In this document: positions 25,070-32,407 of the stretch, in pieces | How positions within the stretch are numbered: the stretch's first letter is position 1 | How the letters are laid out: each line of letters opens with the position of its first letter | NCBI GenBank assembly: GCA_012514315.1 | Contig: JAAZAN010000087.1 | Coordinates: 29,725 to 93,724 of the forward strand | DNA length: 64,000 bases | Origin: Chloroflexota bacterium | GTDB taxonomy: Bacteria > Chloroflexota > Anaerolineae > B4-G1 | Direction: 5' to 3' | The notes under the pieces: model-generated | What the model was told of the DNA's origin: nothing | Seen by the model: the letters and a program-made list of their open reading frames with translations, nothing else | The model's database searches: none | Position numbers and translations under genes: made by a program

Positions 25070-26692
25070 ATGTCGAGAACACGACGAGTCATTTTTCAAC
25101 CCAAGACGTACGAGACCCTGCAGGGCGGTATCGACACAATGGTCAACGCGATCCGCCCGACTCTGGGGCCCCTGCCCCGTATTGTAGCGTTGGAGAAGAC
25201 GATCGGAGACAAGCCGCCGGAGTTGCTGGATGATGGCGGAGTAATCATGCGCCGGATCATCCAGATCGCTGATCGTGATGAAGATATGGGCGCGATGCTC
25301 GTCCGCCAGTTGCTGTGGCGCCTTCATGAGCAGGTGGGCGATGGGACAGCGACAGCGGCCGTCCTCCTGCAGTCGATCTTCAGGCAGGGTGTCAAGTACA
25401 TTGTTTCCGGTGGCAATGCGATGATGCTGCGCCGGAACCTCGAGAGAGGTATGCGCATTGTATTCTCTGAGCTAGAGCAGATGGCTGTTTCGGTTGAGGG
25501 CCAGGAAGCACTGACTCACATTGCCGAATCGATCTGCTATGACGCCGCTCTGGCGCGATTGCTTGGGGAGATCTTCGACATCATCGGGGAATATGGGCGC
25601 CTCGAGACACGCTCTGGGCGCGGACGGGACCTCGAGCGTGAATACGTCGAGGGCATGTACTGGAAGAGCCAACCTTTCTCCCGCGACTTCCTCACAGACG
25701 AGGCCCGATATCGGACCCAACTGGACGATGCAGCGATTCTGATCAGTGATGTTCAGATCGAGGATCCTCGTGAGCTTGTTCCTGCTATGACCATTGCGAT
25801 GAAGGCGGGAGTCGGTGGTCTACTGGTCATCTCGAAGACGCTCTCAGAGGGTGCAACCGCTCTGGTGCTTGTCAACAACAGAAAGAATGAGAAGTTTCAG
25901 ACCGTCGTAACCAAGGTTCCGGGGCTGGTTATCGCGGACGTGGCTGGTGCTCTGGAGGATATCGCGACCCTAACTGGTGGACGAGCGTTCCGGAGCAGTG
26001 CCGGTGAGAGGATTGACAAAGTGAAGCTGTCCGATCTGGGACGGGCTCGCCGGGCCTGGATCGATCGCTTCAATCTGGGTATCGTCGGTGGACAGGGCGA
26101 TCCCCGTGCGCTGCGTGAGCATATCGCGAAGTTGCGTGAGGCCCATAGGAAGGCGACTGATCCTGAGGTGCGCCGGAATCTCCAGGAGCGCATCGGTAAG
26201 CTGATGGGAGGATCCGCTACGCTGTGGGTGGGCGGGATGACCGAGTCTGAGATCGAGATGCGTAAGGAGTTGGCCAATCGCACGGCTGAAGCCCTGCGTG
26301 GCGCCGTGCGCGAAGGGGTCGTGCCTGGAGGCGGCGTAGCGCTTATGGACTGTCGGCCGACGGTGAGGAGTCTTCTGGATGAGTCCACGAGCTTTGACGA
26401 GCAAATGGCTTACCGCATCCTGTTACGTGCGCTTGAGGAGCCTATGCGCGTGATCATTGAGAATGCAGGATTCAATCCCGATGAGACGATGGCGGAGGTG
26501 CGGTTGGCAGGGCCGGGCCATGGTTTCGATGTCAGGAAGGCGCAGGTTGTGAACATGCGTGAGGCCGGTATCTTCGACTCGGTCGCTGTGACGAAGGCAG
26601 CCCTTCACGGGGCGATTCAGACTGCGGCTCTCGCGCTAACTGTGGATGTTCTGATCCACCGTAAGAAGCCCCCGGAATCGATGAACCCGTAG
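25070..26692 (+). CDS. Divergent GroEL-like (Cpn60 family) chaperonin
   Basis: 540 residues, GroEL length, with recognisable equatorial, intermediate and apical segments: LGPLPRIVALEKTIG, the nucleotide loop QVGDGTATAAVLLQSIF (about 89-104), a DMGAMLVRQ stretch and REGVVPGGGVAL near 410. It lacks key GroEL catalytic residues. The TKDGV motif holding Asp52 reads DDGGV (Gly56 at the Asp position, with Asp one residue earlier), and the position of Asp398 in VEDALHATR aligns to RTAEALRGA without the Asp. The C-terminal GGM tail is absent. It is therefore not a housekeeping GroEL, and no groES is present. The first gene of an operon with BNR and SIS proteins. ATP hydrolysis is probably altered or lost. 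GAGGTGG precedes the ATG. Confidence 0.85.
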   Translation: MSRTRRVIFQPKTYETLQGGIDTMVNAIRPTLGPLPRIVALEKTIGDKPPELLDDGGVIMRRIIQIADRDEDMGAMLVRQLLWRLHEQVGDGTATAAVLLQSIFRQGVKYIVSGGNAMMLRRNLERGMRIVFSELEQMAVSVEGQEALTHIAESICYDAALARLLGEIFDIIGEYGRLETRSGRGRDLEREYVEGMYWKSQPFSRDFLTDEARYRTQLDDAAILISDVQIEDPRELVPAMTIAMKAGVGGLLVISKTLSEGATALVLVNNRKNEKFQTVVTKVPGLVIADVAGALEDIATLTGGRAFRSSAGERIDKVKLSDLGRARRAWIDRFNLGIVGGQGDPRALREHIAKLREAHRKATDPEVRRNLQERIGKLMGGSATLWVGGMTESEIEMRKELANRTAEALRGAVREGVVPGGGVALMDCRPTVRSLLDESTSFDEQMAYRILLRALEEPMRVIIENAGFNPDETMAEVRLAGPGHGFDVRKAQVVNMREAGIFDSVAVTKAALHGAIQTAALALTVDVLIHRKKPPESMNP

Positions 26693-26714
26693 TTGGATAG
26701 GGAATGAGAAGAGA

Positions 26715-27665
26715 GTGAACGCTATGACTGAAGATATCCACACACCAAGCGCTGTCTATGCATTGGCTGCGTCGCCCAATTATGCTGAGGATGGTATCTG
26801 CTTCGCGGCCTGTCGTTCCGGCCTTTTCCGCTCAGAGGATCGCGGTGAGTCTTGGCAGTATGCCTATGGGTCGTTGAATCTTGAGGCCCCTCTAGCTACC
26901 TTGGCCGTTGCTGTGTCCCCCGATTTCGTTTCCGACCAGAGTGTGTTTGCCGGGGCGCCTGGGGGCATCCTGCGCTCCGTCAACGGAGGCGCCGACTGGA
27001 ACGTCGCGATGTTGCCTTCGCCACCCCCGCTGGTGTCGACACTGGTCATCTCGCCGAATTTCGCTCGCGATGGGGTGCTGTTGGCCGGCTCGATGGAGGA
27101 CGGTGTCTTCCGTTCCGCATACCGCGGTGTGCATTGGTCACGCTGGAATTTCGGCCTGCTGGATCTGCACATCCTGGCTATGGCCATATCTCCGGCCTAT
27201 GCGGCCGATGAGACACTCTTCGTCGGTTCAGAGACAGGTGTGTTTCGCAGCAGCAACGGAGGGCGTGCGTGGCGAGAGGTGGAGTTCCCAATCGAGTACG
27301 CACCGGTACTGAGCCTGGCGCTCTCGCCTGATTTCGAGAACGATCGGACGCTGTTCGCAGGTACAGAGGCGCATGGGCTCTTCCGTTCGGAGGATGCAGG
27401 CAAGACTTGGAAGCGGATCAGCGTGGATGGCGTTGATGAAGCCGTCAACGGAGTCCTGTTGTCGCCCGACTTTCCCGCCAAGCCCCATATTCTGATGATG
27501 CTGAGCACGGCTTTCATGATTTCCCGGGATGGCGGCAAGACATGGAATGAATGGCATGTCCAGACGGAGGCGGAAGGCTTCTCTTGTGTCTTGGCGCCTC
27601 AGGGTTTGGATGAGGGAGCGCCGCTCCTGGTGGGGCTGGTAGAGGGTGGTATTCTGCGCGTCTAG
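26715..27665 (+). CDS. BNR/Vps10-like beta-propeller protein
   Basis: About 316 residues (GTG 26715, or ATG 26724 which is better spaced from GAGAAGAGAG). It consists of six or seven repeats of about 45 residues with the pattern SPNFARDGxLLAG-x5-GVFRSxxxGxxW, including the BNR Asp-box form SxDGGKTW (SRDGGKTWNEW). This is the seven-bladed sialidase/Vps10/YCF48-like propeller. No signal peptide is visible, so it is probably cytosolic, and no sialidase catalytic residues are evident. It lies 22 bp after the chaperonin and 36 bp before the SIS gene, so it is part of one transcript. Propellers of this kind usually bind proteins or sugars. Confidence 0.82.
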   Translation: MNAMTEDIHTPSAVYALAASPNYAEDGICFAACRSGLFRSEDRGESWQYAYGSLNLEAPLATLAVAVSPDFVSDQSVFAGAPGGILRSVNGGADWNVAMLPSPPPLVSTLVISPNFARDGVLLAGSMEDGVFRSAYRGVHWSRWNFGLLDLHILAMAISPAYAADETLFVGSETGVFRSSNGGRAWREVEFPIEYAPVLSLALSPDFENDRTLFAGTEAHGLFRSEDAGKTWKRISVDGVDEAVNGVLLSPDFPAKPHILMMLSTAFMISRDGGKTWNEWHVQTEAEGFSCVLAPQGLDEGAPLLVGLVEGGILRV

Positions 27666-27701
27666 AAGCTGCTGAGTTGCAGCAGAGAAGGAGCTGGGAT
27701 T

Positions 27702-28739
27702 ATGAGCCTCCTACAGGACGAAATTCGTGAGCAGCCTCAGGTGCTGAGACGTCTCTTCGACGAGCAGGTGGCAGCCGCGATGGAGATTGCCCGTGCAATC
27801 CGTGACAGAGATACATCCTGTGTGGTAATGGCAGCGCGAGGAACATCCGACAACGCCTCGCGATACGCGCAGTACTTGTTCGGGGCGCTCAACCATCTAC
27901 GGGTCAGTCTGGCGACTCCTTCGCTGTTCAGTATCTATCACGCGCCGCCGCGATTGAGTGACGCGGTGGTGATCGGGGTGTCCCAGTCGGGGCAGTCACC
28001 CGACATCATCGCTGTGGTCGAAGAGGGGGCGCGTCAAGGAGCCCTCACTGTCGCTGTGACCAATGCGCCCGATTCCCCCTTGGCGCTTGCCGCTGATTTC
28101 GTGTTGTCGGTGTGCGCCGGCCCCGAGCGGGCAGTTGCTGCGACCAAGAGTTACACGGCTCAGTTGGGTGCTTTGGCGCTGCTGGCCGTACAGTTGGCTG
28201 GTGATGAGGAGCGTCTCAATCTACTTCGTAGTGTGCCGGACGCAGTATCCCGGACGCTGGACCTGGAAGACTCGATAGAGCGGTATGCCCAGCGCTATAC
28301 CTATGCGACCGAATCGGTTGTGCTCGGACGAGGTTACAACTACTCCACGGCTTTCGAAATCGCGCTTAAGCTCAAGGAACAGACTTACATGGTTGTCGAA
28401 CCATACTCATCGGCTGACTTTCGGCATGGACCGGTGGCGATAGTGGACCAGGGCTTCCCAGCGATTGTGATTGCGCCAGATGGGGCCGTCTACTCCGATA
28501 TGATGGCGTTGGCCGGTGAGTTGGCCGAGCGGGGAGCAGAGCTGATCGTCATCTCAGATCAGGACGAGGCGCTGAACCTGGCTACGACACCGCTCCGCTT
28601 GCCCGTGACAGTTCCTGAATGGCTTTCGCCATTTACGTGCATCGTTCCAGGCCAACTGCTGGCGCTGCATATCACTCAAGCCAAGGGCTATGAGGTGGAC
28701 AGTCCGCGTGGCCTCAAGAAGGTGACGGTGACGCGCTAG
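27702..28739 (+). CDS. SIS-domain sugar isomerase/deaminase (GlmS C-terminal type)
   Basis: 345 residues with two SIS domains and no glutaminase domain. Visible motifs are VVMAARGTSDNASRYAQYLF and GVSQSGQSPDIIAVVEEGA (Ser/Thr phosphate loop of SIS 1), CAGPERAVAATKSYTAQL, VLGRGYNYSTAFEIALKLKE and KKVTVT at the C-terminus, matching the GlmS isomerase half. Likely substrates are glucosamine- or fructose-6-phosphate. Because the amidotransferase domain is missing, it is more like the AgaS/NagB-II type of aldose-ketose isomerase or deaminase. AAGGAG is upstream of the ATG. It is the last gene of the chaperonin operon; whether the chaperonin serves this enzyme is only a guess. Confidence 0.88.
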   Translation: MSLLQDEIREQPQVLRRLFDEQVAAAMEIARAIRDRDTSCVVMAARGTSDNASRYAQYLFGALNHLRVSLATPSLFSIYHAPPRLSDAVVIGVSQSGQSPDIIAVVEEGARQGALTVAVTNAPDSPLALAADFVLSVCAGPERAVAATKSYTAQLGALALLAVQLAGDEERLNLLRSVPDAVSRTLDLEDSIERYAQRYTYATESVVLGRGYNYSTAFEIALKLKEQTYMVVEPYSSADFRHGPVAIVDQGFPAIVIAPDGAVYSDMMALAGELAERGAELIVISDQDEALNLATTPLRLPVTVPEWLSPFTCIVPGQLLALHITQAKGYEVDSPRGLKKVTVTR

Positions 28740-28783
28740 CTTAGTGGGAGACAGATCGGTCTCGTGTGACCGGGTGATGTAGG

Positions 28784-28822
28784 GGCCTCGCCACAGCAGA
28801 TATGCTGCATCGTGGCGAGGCC
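28784..28822. terminator. Bidirectional hairpin between SIS and ketol-acid reductoisomerase genes
   Basis: GGCCTCGCCAC (28784-28794) pairs with GTGGCGAGGCC (28812-28822), 11 bp, with an inner CAGCA/TGCTG extension. TTATCGTT follows on the plus strand and CCTAC on the minus. It lies between convergent genes. Confidence 0.75.
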
Positions 28823-28856
28823 TTATCGTTCCTGGATAGCCCGAATCTGGTTGTCC

Positions 28857-29840
28857 TTACTCGCCCTTCACGATCTTCCGGACTTGTTCCTCAACGGCGT
28901 TCATTGGGTGCGCTGCAGCGTACGTTTTCAGTTGTGTGAATCGTGGGTACCCGGCAGCCTGCTCGGCCTCCCATTCCTCCGCGAAGCGGCCGTCTTGGAT
29001 CTCAGCAAGCGCCTGTTTCATCTGATCGAGGAACGCGTCAGGCAACATGCGCGGGCCACGGGATAGTGTGCCATACTGGCTTGTTTGGGAATGGAAGCTC
29101 ATTTGTTTGAAGAGCCCCACGTTGGCCATCTCTTGGAAGATCTCGGCAGCTTCGCCCGACCCGTACATCTCCAGTACGACGGCTTCGGGCGGGAAGCCCC
29201 TCTCGATCAGGAGCTCGTAGGCCAGTATCAAGACCCGCGTGATGACGGGCCAGACTCCCTGCTCCATGAACAAGTCCATCTCGGTCTCTTGGGCAAAGGT
29301 GATGCCCAACGCGCCTACGCGTGTTGCGCCGATGCCTTTGGCGATGGCGAGCGCGGTGCTCCACGCAGCGCCCGTCGCGTCCTGCTCAACTGCGACATAG
29401 GCGGGCGCCCCTGAGCCGGCCACGAACCGCTCCCGCACACCGACGCCAATCATCCGCGGCGCCACCATGATGACGTCGACGCCCTGGGGTGGGTGGATGT
29501 ACCCAAAACGGATGTTGTACCCGTGGGCGAAGTTCAGCGTATGACCGGGTCTCAGTTTGGGCAGGATTTTGCCCTCATAGACGCTCCGCTGTACTTCGTC
29601 AGGCACGAGCAGAAACAGGATGTCCGCAGTCTGCACTGCTTCCTCAATGGTGAATGTGGCGAATCCATCGGCTTCGGAGCGTGCGAAGCTGGTGTCGCGG
29701 ATGCTTCCAACGATCACATCCACGCCATTGTCGCGCAAGTTCATCGCCTGCGCGCGTCCCTGATTGCCGTAACCAATGATAGCCACTTTGCGGTTCTGGA
29801 GAACCCCCAGGTCAGCGTCGCTATCGTAGTAGACTTGCAT
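28857..29840 (-). CDS. ilvC: Divergent ketol-acid reductoisomerase (class I-like)
   Basis: 327 residues from ATG 29840 with GGAGAGG upstream; the longer frame is rejected. The Rossmann start KVAIIGYGNQGRAQAMNL and DVIVGSIRDTSFARSEA (cofactor loop) are followed by the catalytic QETEMDLFMEQGV (Asp and Glu metal ligands). The second metal region reads LEMYGSGEAAEIF and SQTSQYGTLSRG, whereas classical enzymes have FECLHELKLI and SxxAEYG; the Glu ligands are kept with about a 2-residue insertion. The reaction converts acetolactate to dihydroxyisovalerate in valine/isoleucine synthesis. No other ilv gene is near. A different 2-keto/hydroxy-acid substrate is possible. The cofactor-specificity loop is also unusual, so NADH or dual use cannot be excluded. 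Confidence 0.82.
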   Translation of the reverse strand: MQVYYDSDADLGVLQNRKVAIIGYGNQGRAQAMNLRDNGVDVIVGSIRDTSFARSEADGFATFTIEEAVQTADILFLLVPDEVQRSVYEGKILPKLRPGHTLNFAHGYNIRFGYIHPPQGVDVIMVAPRMIGVGVRERFVAGSGAPAYVAVEQDATGAAWSTALAIAKGIGATRVGALGITFAQETEMDLFMEQGVWPVITRVLILAYELLIERGFPPEAVVLEMYGSGEAAEIFQEMANVGLFKQMSFHSQTSQYGTLSRGPRMLPDAFLDQMKQALAEIQDGRFAEEWEAEQAAGYPRFTQLKTYAAAHPMNAVEEQVRKIVKGE

Positions 29841-29897
29841 CAATCCTCTCCTTTCATTCAATGTGGGTCTGCGTGGGTCAGCAGCCGTGCTGTCATT

Positions 29898-30641
29898 TCA
29901 CAGATCGGGTGGCGACGGGTGTGCCAGCAGGGCATACAGTCCGAGGTCGCCTTCGCGACCGCCGGCGCGATAGGTCGACGTCACCTCCATTCCTGCTGCC
30001 GCAGCCAAAGCGCTCATTTCGCGCTCGTCGATCAAATGGCAATACCTCAATCCATAACCATCACGTTGCCAGTTCAGCAGGTAGTCGCCTGGATCGACTG
30101 AATTGGGCGCAATACCCGCACACTGCCAGGGCACGACCTTGCGCCGCAGGCGCGGATGATCCATGAACTGCCAGGCCGACACGATCAGCGCTCCATTGCG
30201 TTTTGTGATGCTTGCCATTTCCTGGACTACTGCAGCGCGTCGCTCGAAGCTGGGAATGTGATGCAAAACGGCCAGGCACACGGCTACGTCGAAGGGAGCG
30301 CCTGGCAGGCCCTTGGACCATCCCGGTTCAGTCAGGTCGGCAACCTGGAACTGCGCCGAGATGTGAGCTAGATTCTGTGCCTCGTGTTGGGCAATCTCAA
30401 GCAGTCCGGTTGCGGCATCCAGGCCCAGATAGGTCGAGCTCGGGCGTTCCCTATCCAGTATACGCGCGAGGCGGCCGTTCCCGCAACCGGCGTCGAGAAG
30501 CCTTGCACGCGCCGGAACATACGGTAGAATGCAGGCAAGACTTGGGTCAAAAACGGAACGGCTGCTGGAAAAAGACTCAGCGAAGGCAGCGTAGAATCGC
30601 TGATTCAGTAAAATAAGTTGAGTCGTGGTCGTTTCATCCAC
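29898..30641 (-). CDS. Trm9-like SAM-dependent methyltransferase
   Basis: 247 residues. GTG at 30641 is the start; it lies 7 nt beyond a TATAAT box at 30654-30649, so the mRNA should be leaderless (an ATG at 30637 is out of frame). The class I methyltransferase motifs are LLDAGCGNGRLARIL (motif I), YLGLDAATG (motif II) and VAVCLAVLHHIPSFERR (post-motif), the latter close to the Trm9/Abh8 HHIxxxxRR signature. The C-terminal GDYLLNWQ and LRYCHLIDEREM segments also resemble the Trm9 tail (GDLLVPW, RYYHVF). It is transcribed away from Elp3, whose product cm5U34 is the Trm9 substrate in eukaryotes. The methyltransferase call is firm; tRNA as substrate is inferred. Confidence 0.75.
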   Translation of the reverse strand: MDETTTTQLILLNQRFYAAFAESFSSSRSVFDPSLACILPYVPARARLLDAGCGNGRLARILDRERPSSTYLGLDAATGLLEIAQHEAQNLAHISAQFQVADLTEPGWSKGLPGAPFDVAVCLAVLHHIPSFERRAAVVQEMASITKRNGALIVSAWQFMDHPRLRRKVVPWQCAGIAPNSVDPGDYLLNWQRDGYGLRYCHLIDEREMSALAAAAGMEVTSTYRAGGREGDLGLYALLAHPSPPDL

Positions 30642-30648
30642 GCATCAC

Positions 30649-30676
30649 ATTATAGCCCAGCTGATGTAGTAGGCAA
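30649..30676 (-). promoter_or_regulatory. Promoter of the Trm9-like gene (predicted leaderless mRNA)
   Basis: On the minus strand: TTGCCT (30676-30671), a 16-bp spacer and TATAAT (30654-30649). Only 7 nt lie between the -10 box and the GTG (30641-30639), so transcription should start at or next to the start codon. Confidence 0.7.
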
Positions 30677-30752
30677 AGTAGCGCCGAGGAAGGTCATTCT
30701 GAAGAAAGATGCCAGTGCACAGGGTGGTGGTGAGCGGACGAGGGGAGGGCCG

Positions 30753-32342
30753 ATGATTCACCGCGCGCCTCGTGATCTTGCCGAATATAGCGAGTTGCTC
30801 GAAGCGATCCTCGCCGATATCCGGGATGCTCCGGACCCACCGGGACCGGATCTGTCGCAGATATTGCGGCAGCATCCGCTTCCCGATGGGCGGATGCTCT
30901 CGAAGCCTCAGGTGTTGAGAGGATACGTGCAGTATTGCGGGCGCGTGCAACAAGAGCCGGACCTTGAACTGCTTCGGTATCTGCGCGTCAAGCCGACGCG
31001 CACAATCTCCGGCGTGGCTCCAGTCACCGTGTTGACCAAACCGTATCCATGTCCCGGAGAGTGCATTTTCTGTCCCACGATCGAGCACATGCCCAAGAGC
31101 TACCTGCCGGATGAGCCGGGCGCGATGCGGGCAGCTTCTCACGAGTTCGATCCGTTCCGGCAGACGGCCAGTCGTATCACAGCGCTCACGGAGACGGGAC
31201 ATAATGTGGACAAGGTCGAACTATTGGTTCTGGGAGGCAGCTGGTCCTCATATCCCGCTGACTATCAGGAATGGTTCGTGCGCCGATGCCTGGATGCACT
31301 GAACGAGGTGGACAGCACGACATTGGAGGACGCTCAACGGATGAATGAGTCAGCGGCCCGCCGCAACGTTGGTCTGGTTGTTGAGACGCGCCCTGACCAG
31401 GTCACGCTGGATGAAGTCATGCGGCTGCGACGGCTGGGCGTGACCAAGGTGCAGGTAGGTGTACAGAGTCTGGATGATCACGTTCTGACGCTGAACCGGC
31501 GTGGGCATTCCGTGGCCGATATGGGTCAGGCGATGCGGCTGTTGCGTCTGGGAGGGTTCAAGATTGTGGCGCACTGGATGCCGAACCTGCTGGGCGCGAC
31601 GCCCGAAGGTGATCTGGCCGACTTCAGGCGATTGTGGGACAATCTCTCATTTCGGCCCGACGAGCTGAAGATCTACCCCACGTCGCTCTTGTCGCACACA
31701 GTACTGTACGATTACTGGGAGCGGGGTGAGTACCAGCCCTATGATGAAGCAACGTTGGTGGAGCTGTTGGCTCGGTGCAAGGTGCTTATCCCACCCTACT
31801 GTCGAGTCAACCGGTTGATGCGAGATATCCCGGCTCCCAACATCGTAGCTGGTGTCAAGAAGTCGAACCTGCGCCAGATCGTCAGGCAGTATATGGAACA
31901 ACACGATTTGGCGTGCCGCTGCATCCGGTGCCGTGAGATACGTGGACAGAACGTGGATGCCGATTGCCTCAGTCTGAACCGGTATGACTACGCCACAGAC
32001 GTAACCCAAGAGGTCTTCCTCAGCTACAACACGCAGACAAGCCGGATCGCGGGCTTCGCGCGGCTTTCGCTGCCTCACGTGGCGTCGCCTGTCTCGGAGC
32101 TTGCGGGCTGTGCCACAATCCGTGAGGTCCATGTCTATGGTCCGGCGCTGGAGTTAGGAGACCGGCAGGACGGTGCGATTCAACATGCTGGCTTGGGCAC
32201 TGCCCTGATCGAGACAGCTTGCGACATCGCTCGGAATTCTGGATACAGGCGATTGGCCGTTATCGCTGCCGTTGGGACGCGAGGGTACTATCGGTCGCGT
32301 GGGTTCGAGCTTGGCGATCTGTATATGACGATGTCGCTCTAG
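30753..32342 (+). CDS. elp3: Elp3-type tRNA uridine-34 radical SAM/acetyltransferase
   Basis: 529 residues from ATG 30753, with GGGGAGGG just upstream; 45 upstream codons are excluded. The radical SAM cluster is KPYPCPGECIFCP (C100, C104, C107: CX3CX2C as in bacterial Elp3), followed by YLPDEPGAMRA, LLVLGGSWSSYP and VKVQVGVQSLDD-like text (TKVQVGVQSLDDH). A Cys-rich loop (LACRCIRCREI) and a GNAT domain at the C-terminus (HAGLGTALIETACDIARNSGYRRLAVIAAVGTRGYY, split here) complete the architecture. It makes cm5U34 on tRNA using acetyl-CoA and SAM. There are no other Elongator subunits, as expected in bacteria. A Trm9-like gene lies on the other strand. Confidence 0.95.
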   Translation: MIHRAPRDLAEYSELLEAILADIRDAPDPPGPDLSQILRQHPLPDGRMLSKPQVLRGYVQYCGRVQQEPDLELLRYLRVKPTRTISGVAPVTVLTKPYPCPGECIFCPTIEHMPKSYLPDEPGAMRAASHEFDPFRQTASRITALTETGHNVDKVELLVLGGSWSSYPADYQEWFVRRCLDALNEVDSTTLEDAQRMNESAARRNVGLVVETRPDQVTLDEVMRLRRLGVTKVQVGVQSLDDHVLTLNRRGHSVADMGQAMRLLRLGGFKIVAHWMPNLLGATPEGDLADFRRLWDNLSFRPDELKIYPTSLLSHTVLYDYWERGEYQPYDEATLVELLARCKVLIPPYCRVNRLMRDIPAPNIVAGVKKSNLRQIVRQYMEQHDLACRCIRCREIRGQNVDADCLSLNRYDYATDVTQEVFLSYNTQTSRIAGFARLSLPHVASPVSELAGCATIREVHVYGPALELGDRQDGAIQHAGLGTALIETACDIARNSGYRRLAVIAAVGTRGYYRSRGFELGDLYMTMSL

Positions 32343-32350
32343 AACAGAAC

Positions 32351-32373
32351 GGCCGACTGCTCAGCAGTCGGCC
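32351..32373 (+). terminator. Intrinsic terminator after elp3
   Basis: GGCCGACTG and CAGTCGGCC form a perfect 9-bp stem around a CTCAG loop, followed by ATTTGTTTG. It lies 8 bp past the elp3 stop and also faces the end of the convergent ftsH. Confidence 0.85.
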
Positions 32374-32407
32374 ATTTGTTTGCCGTATCCTGGATTCGAC
32401 GTGAGAC

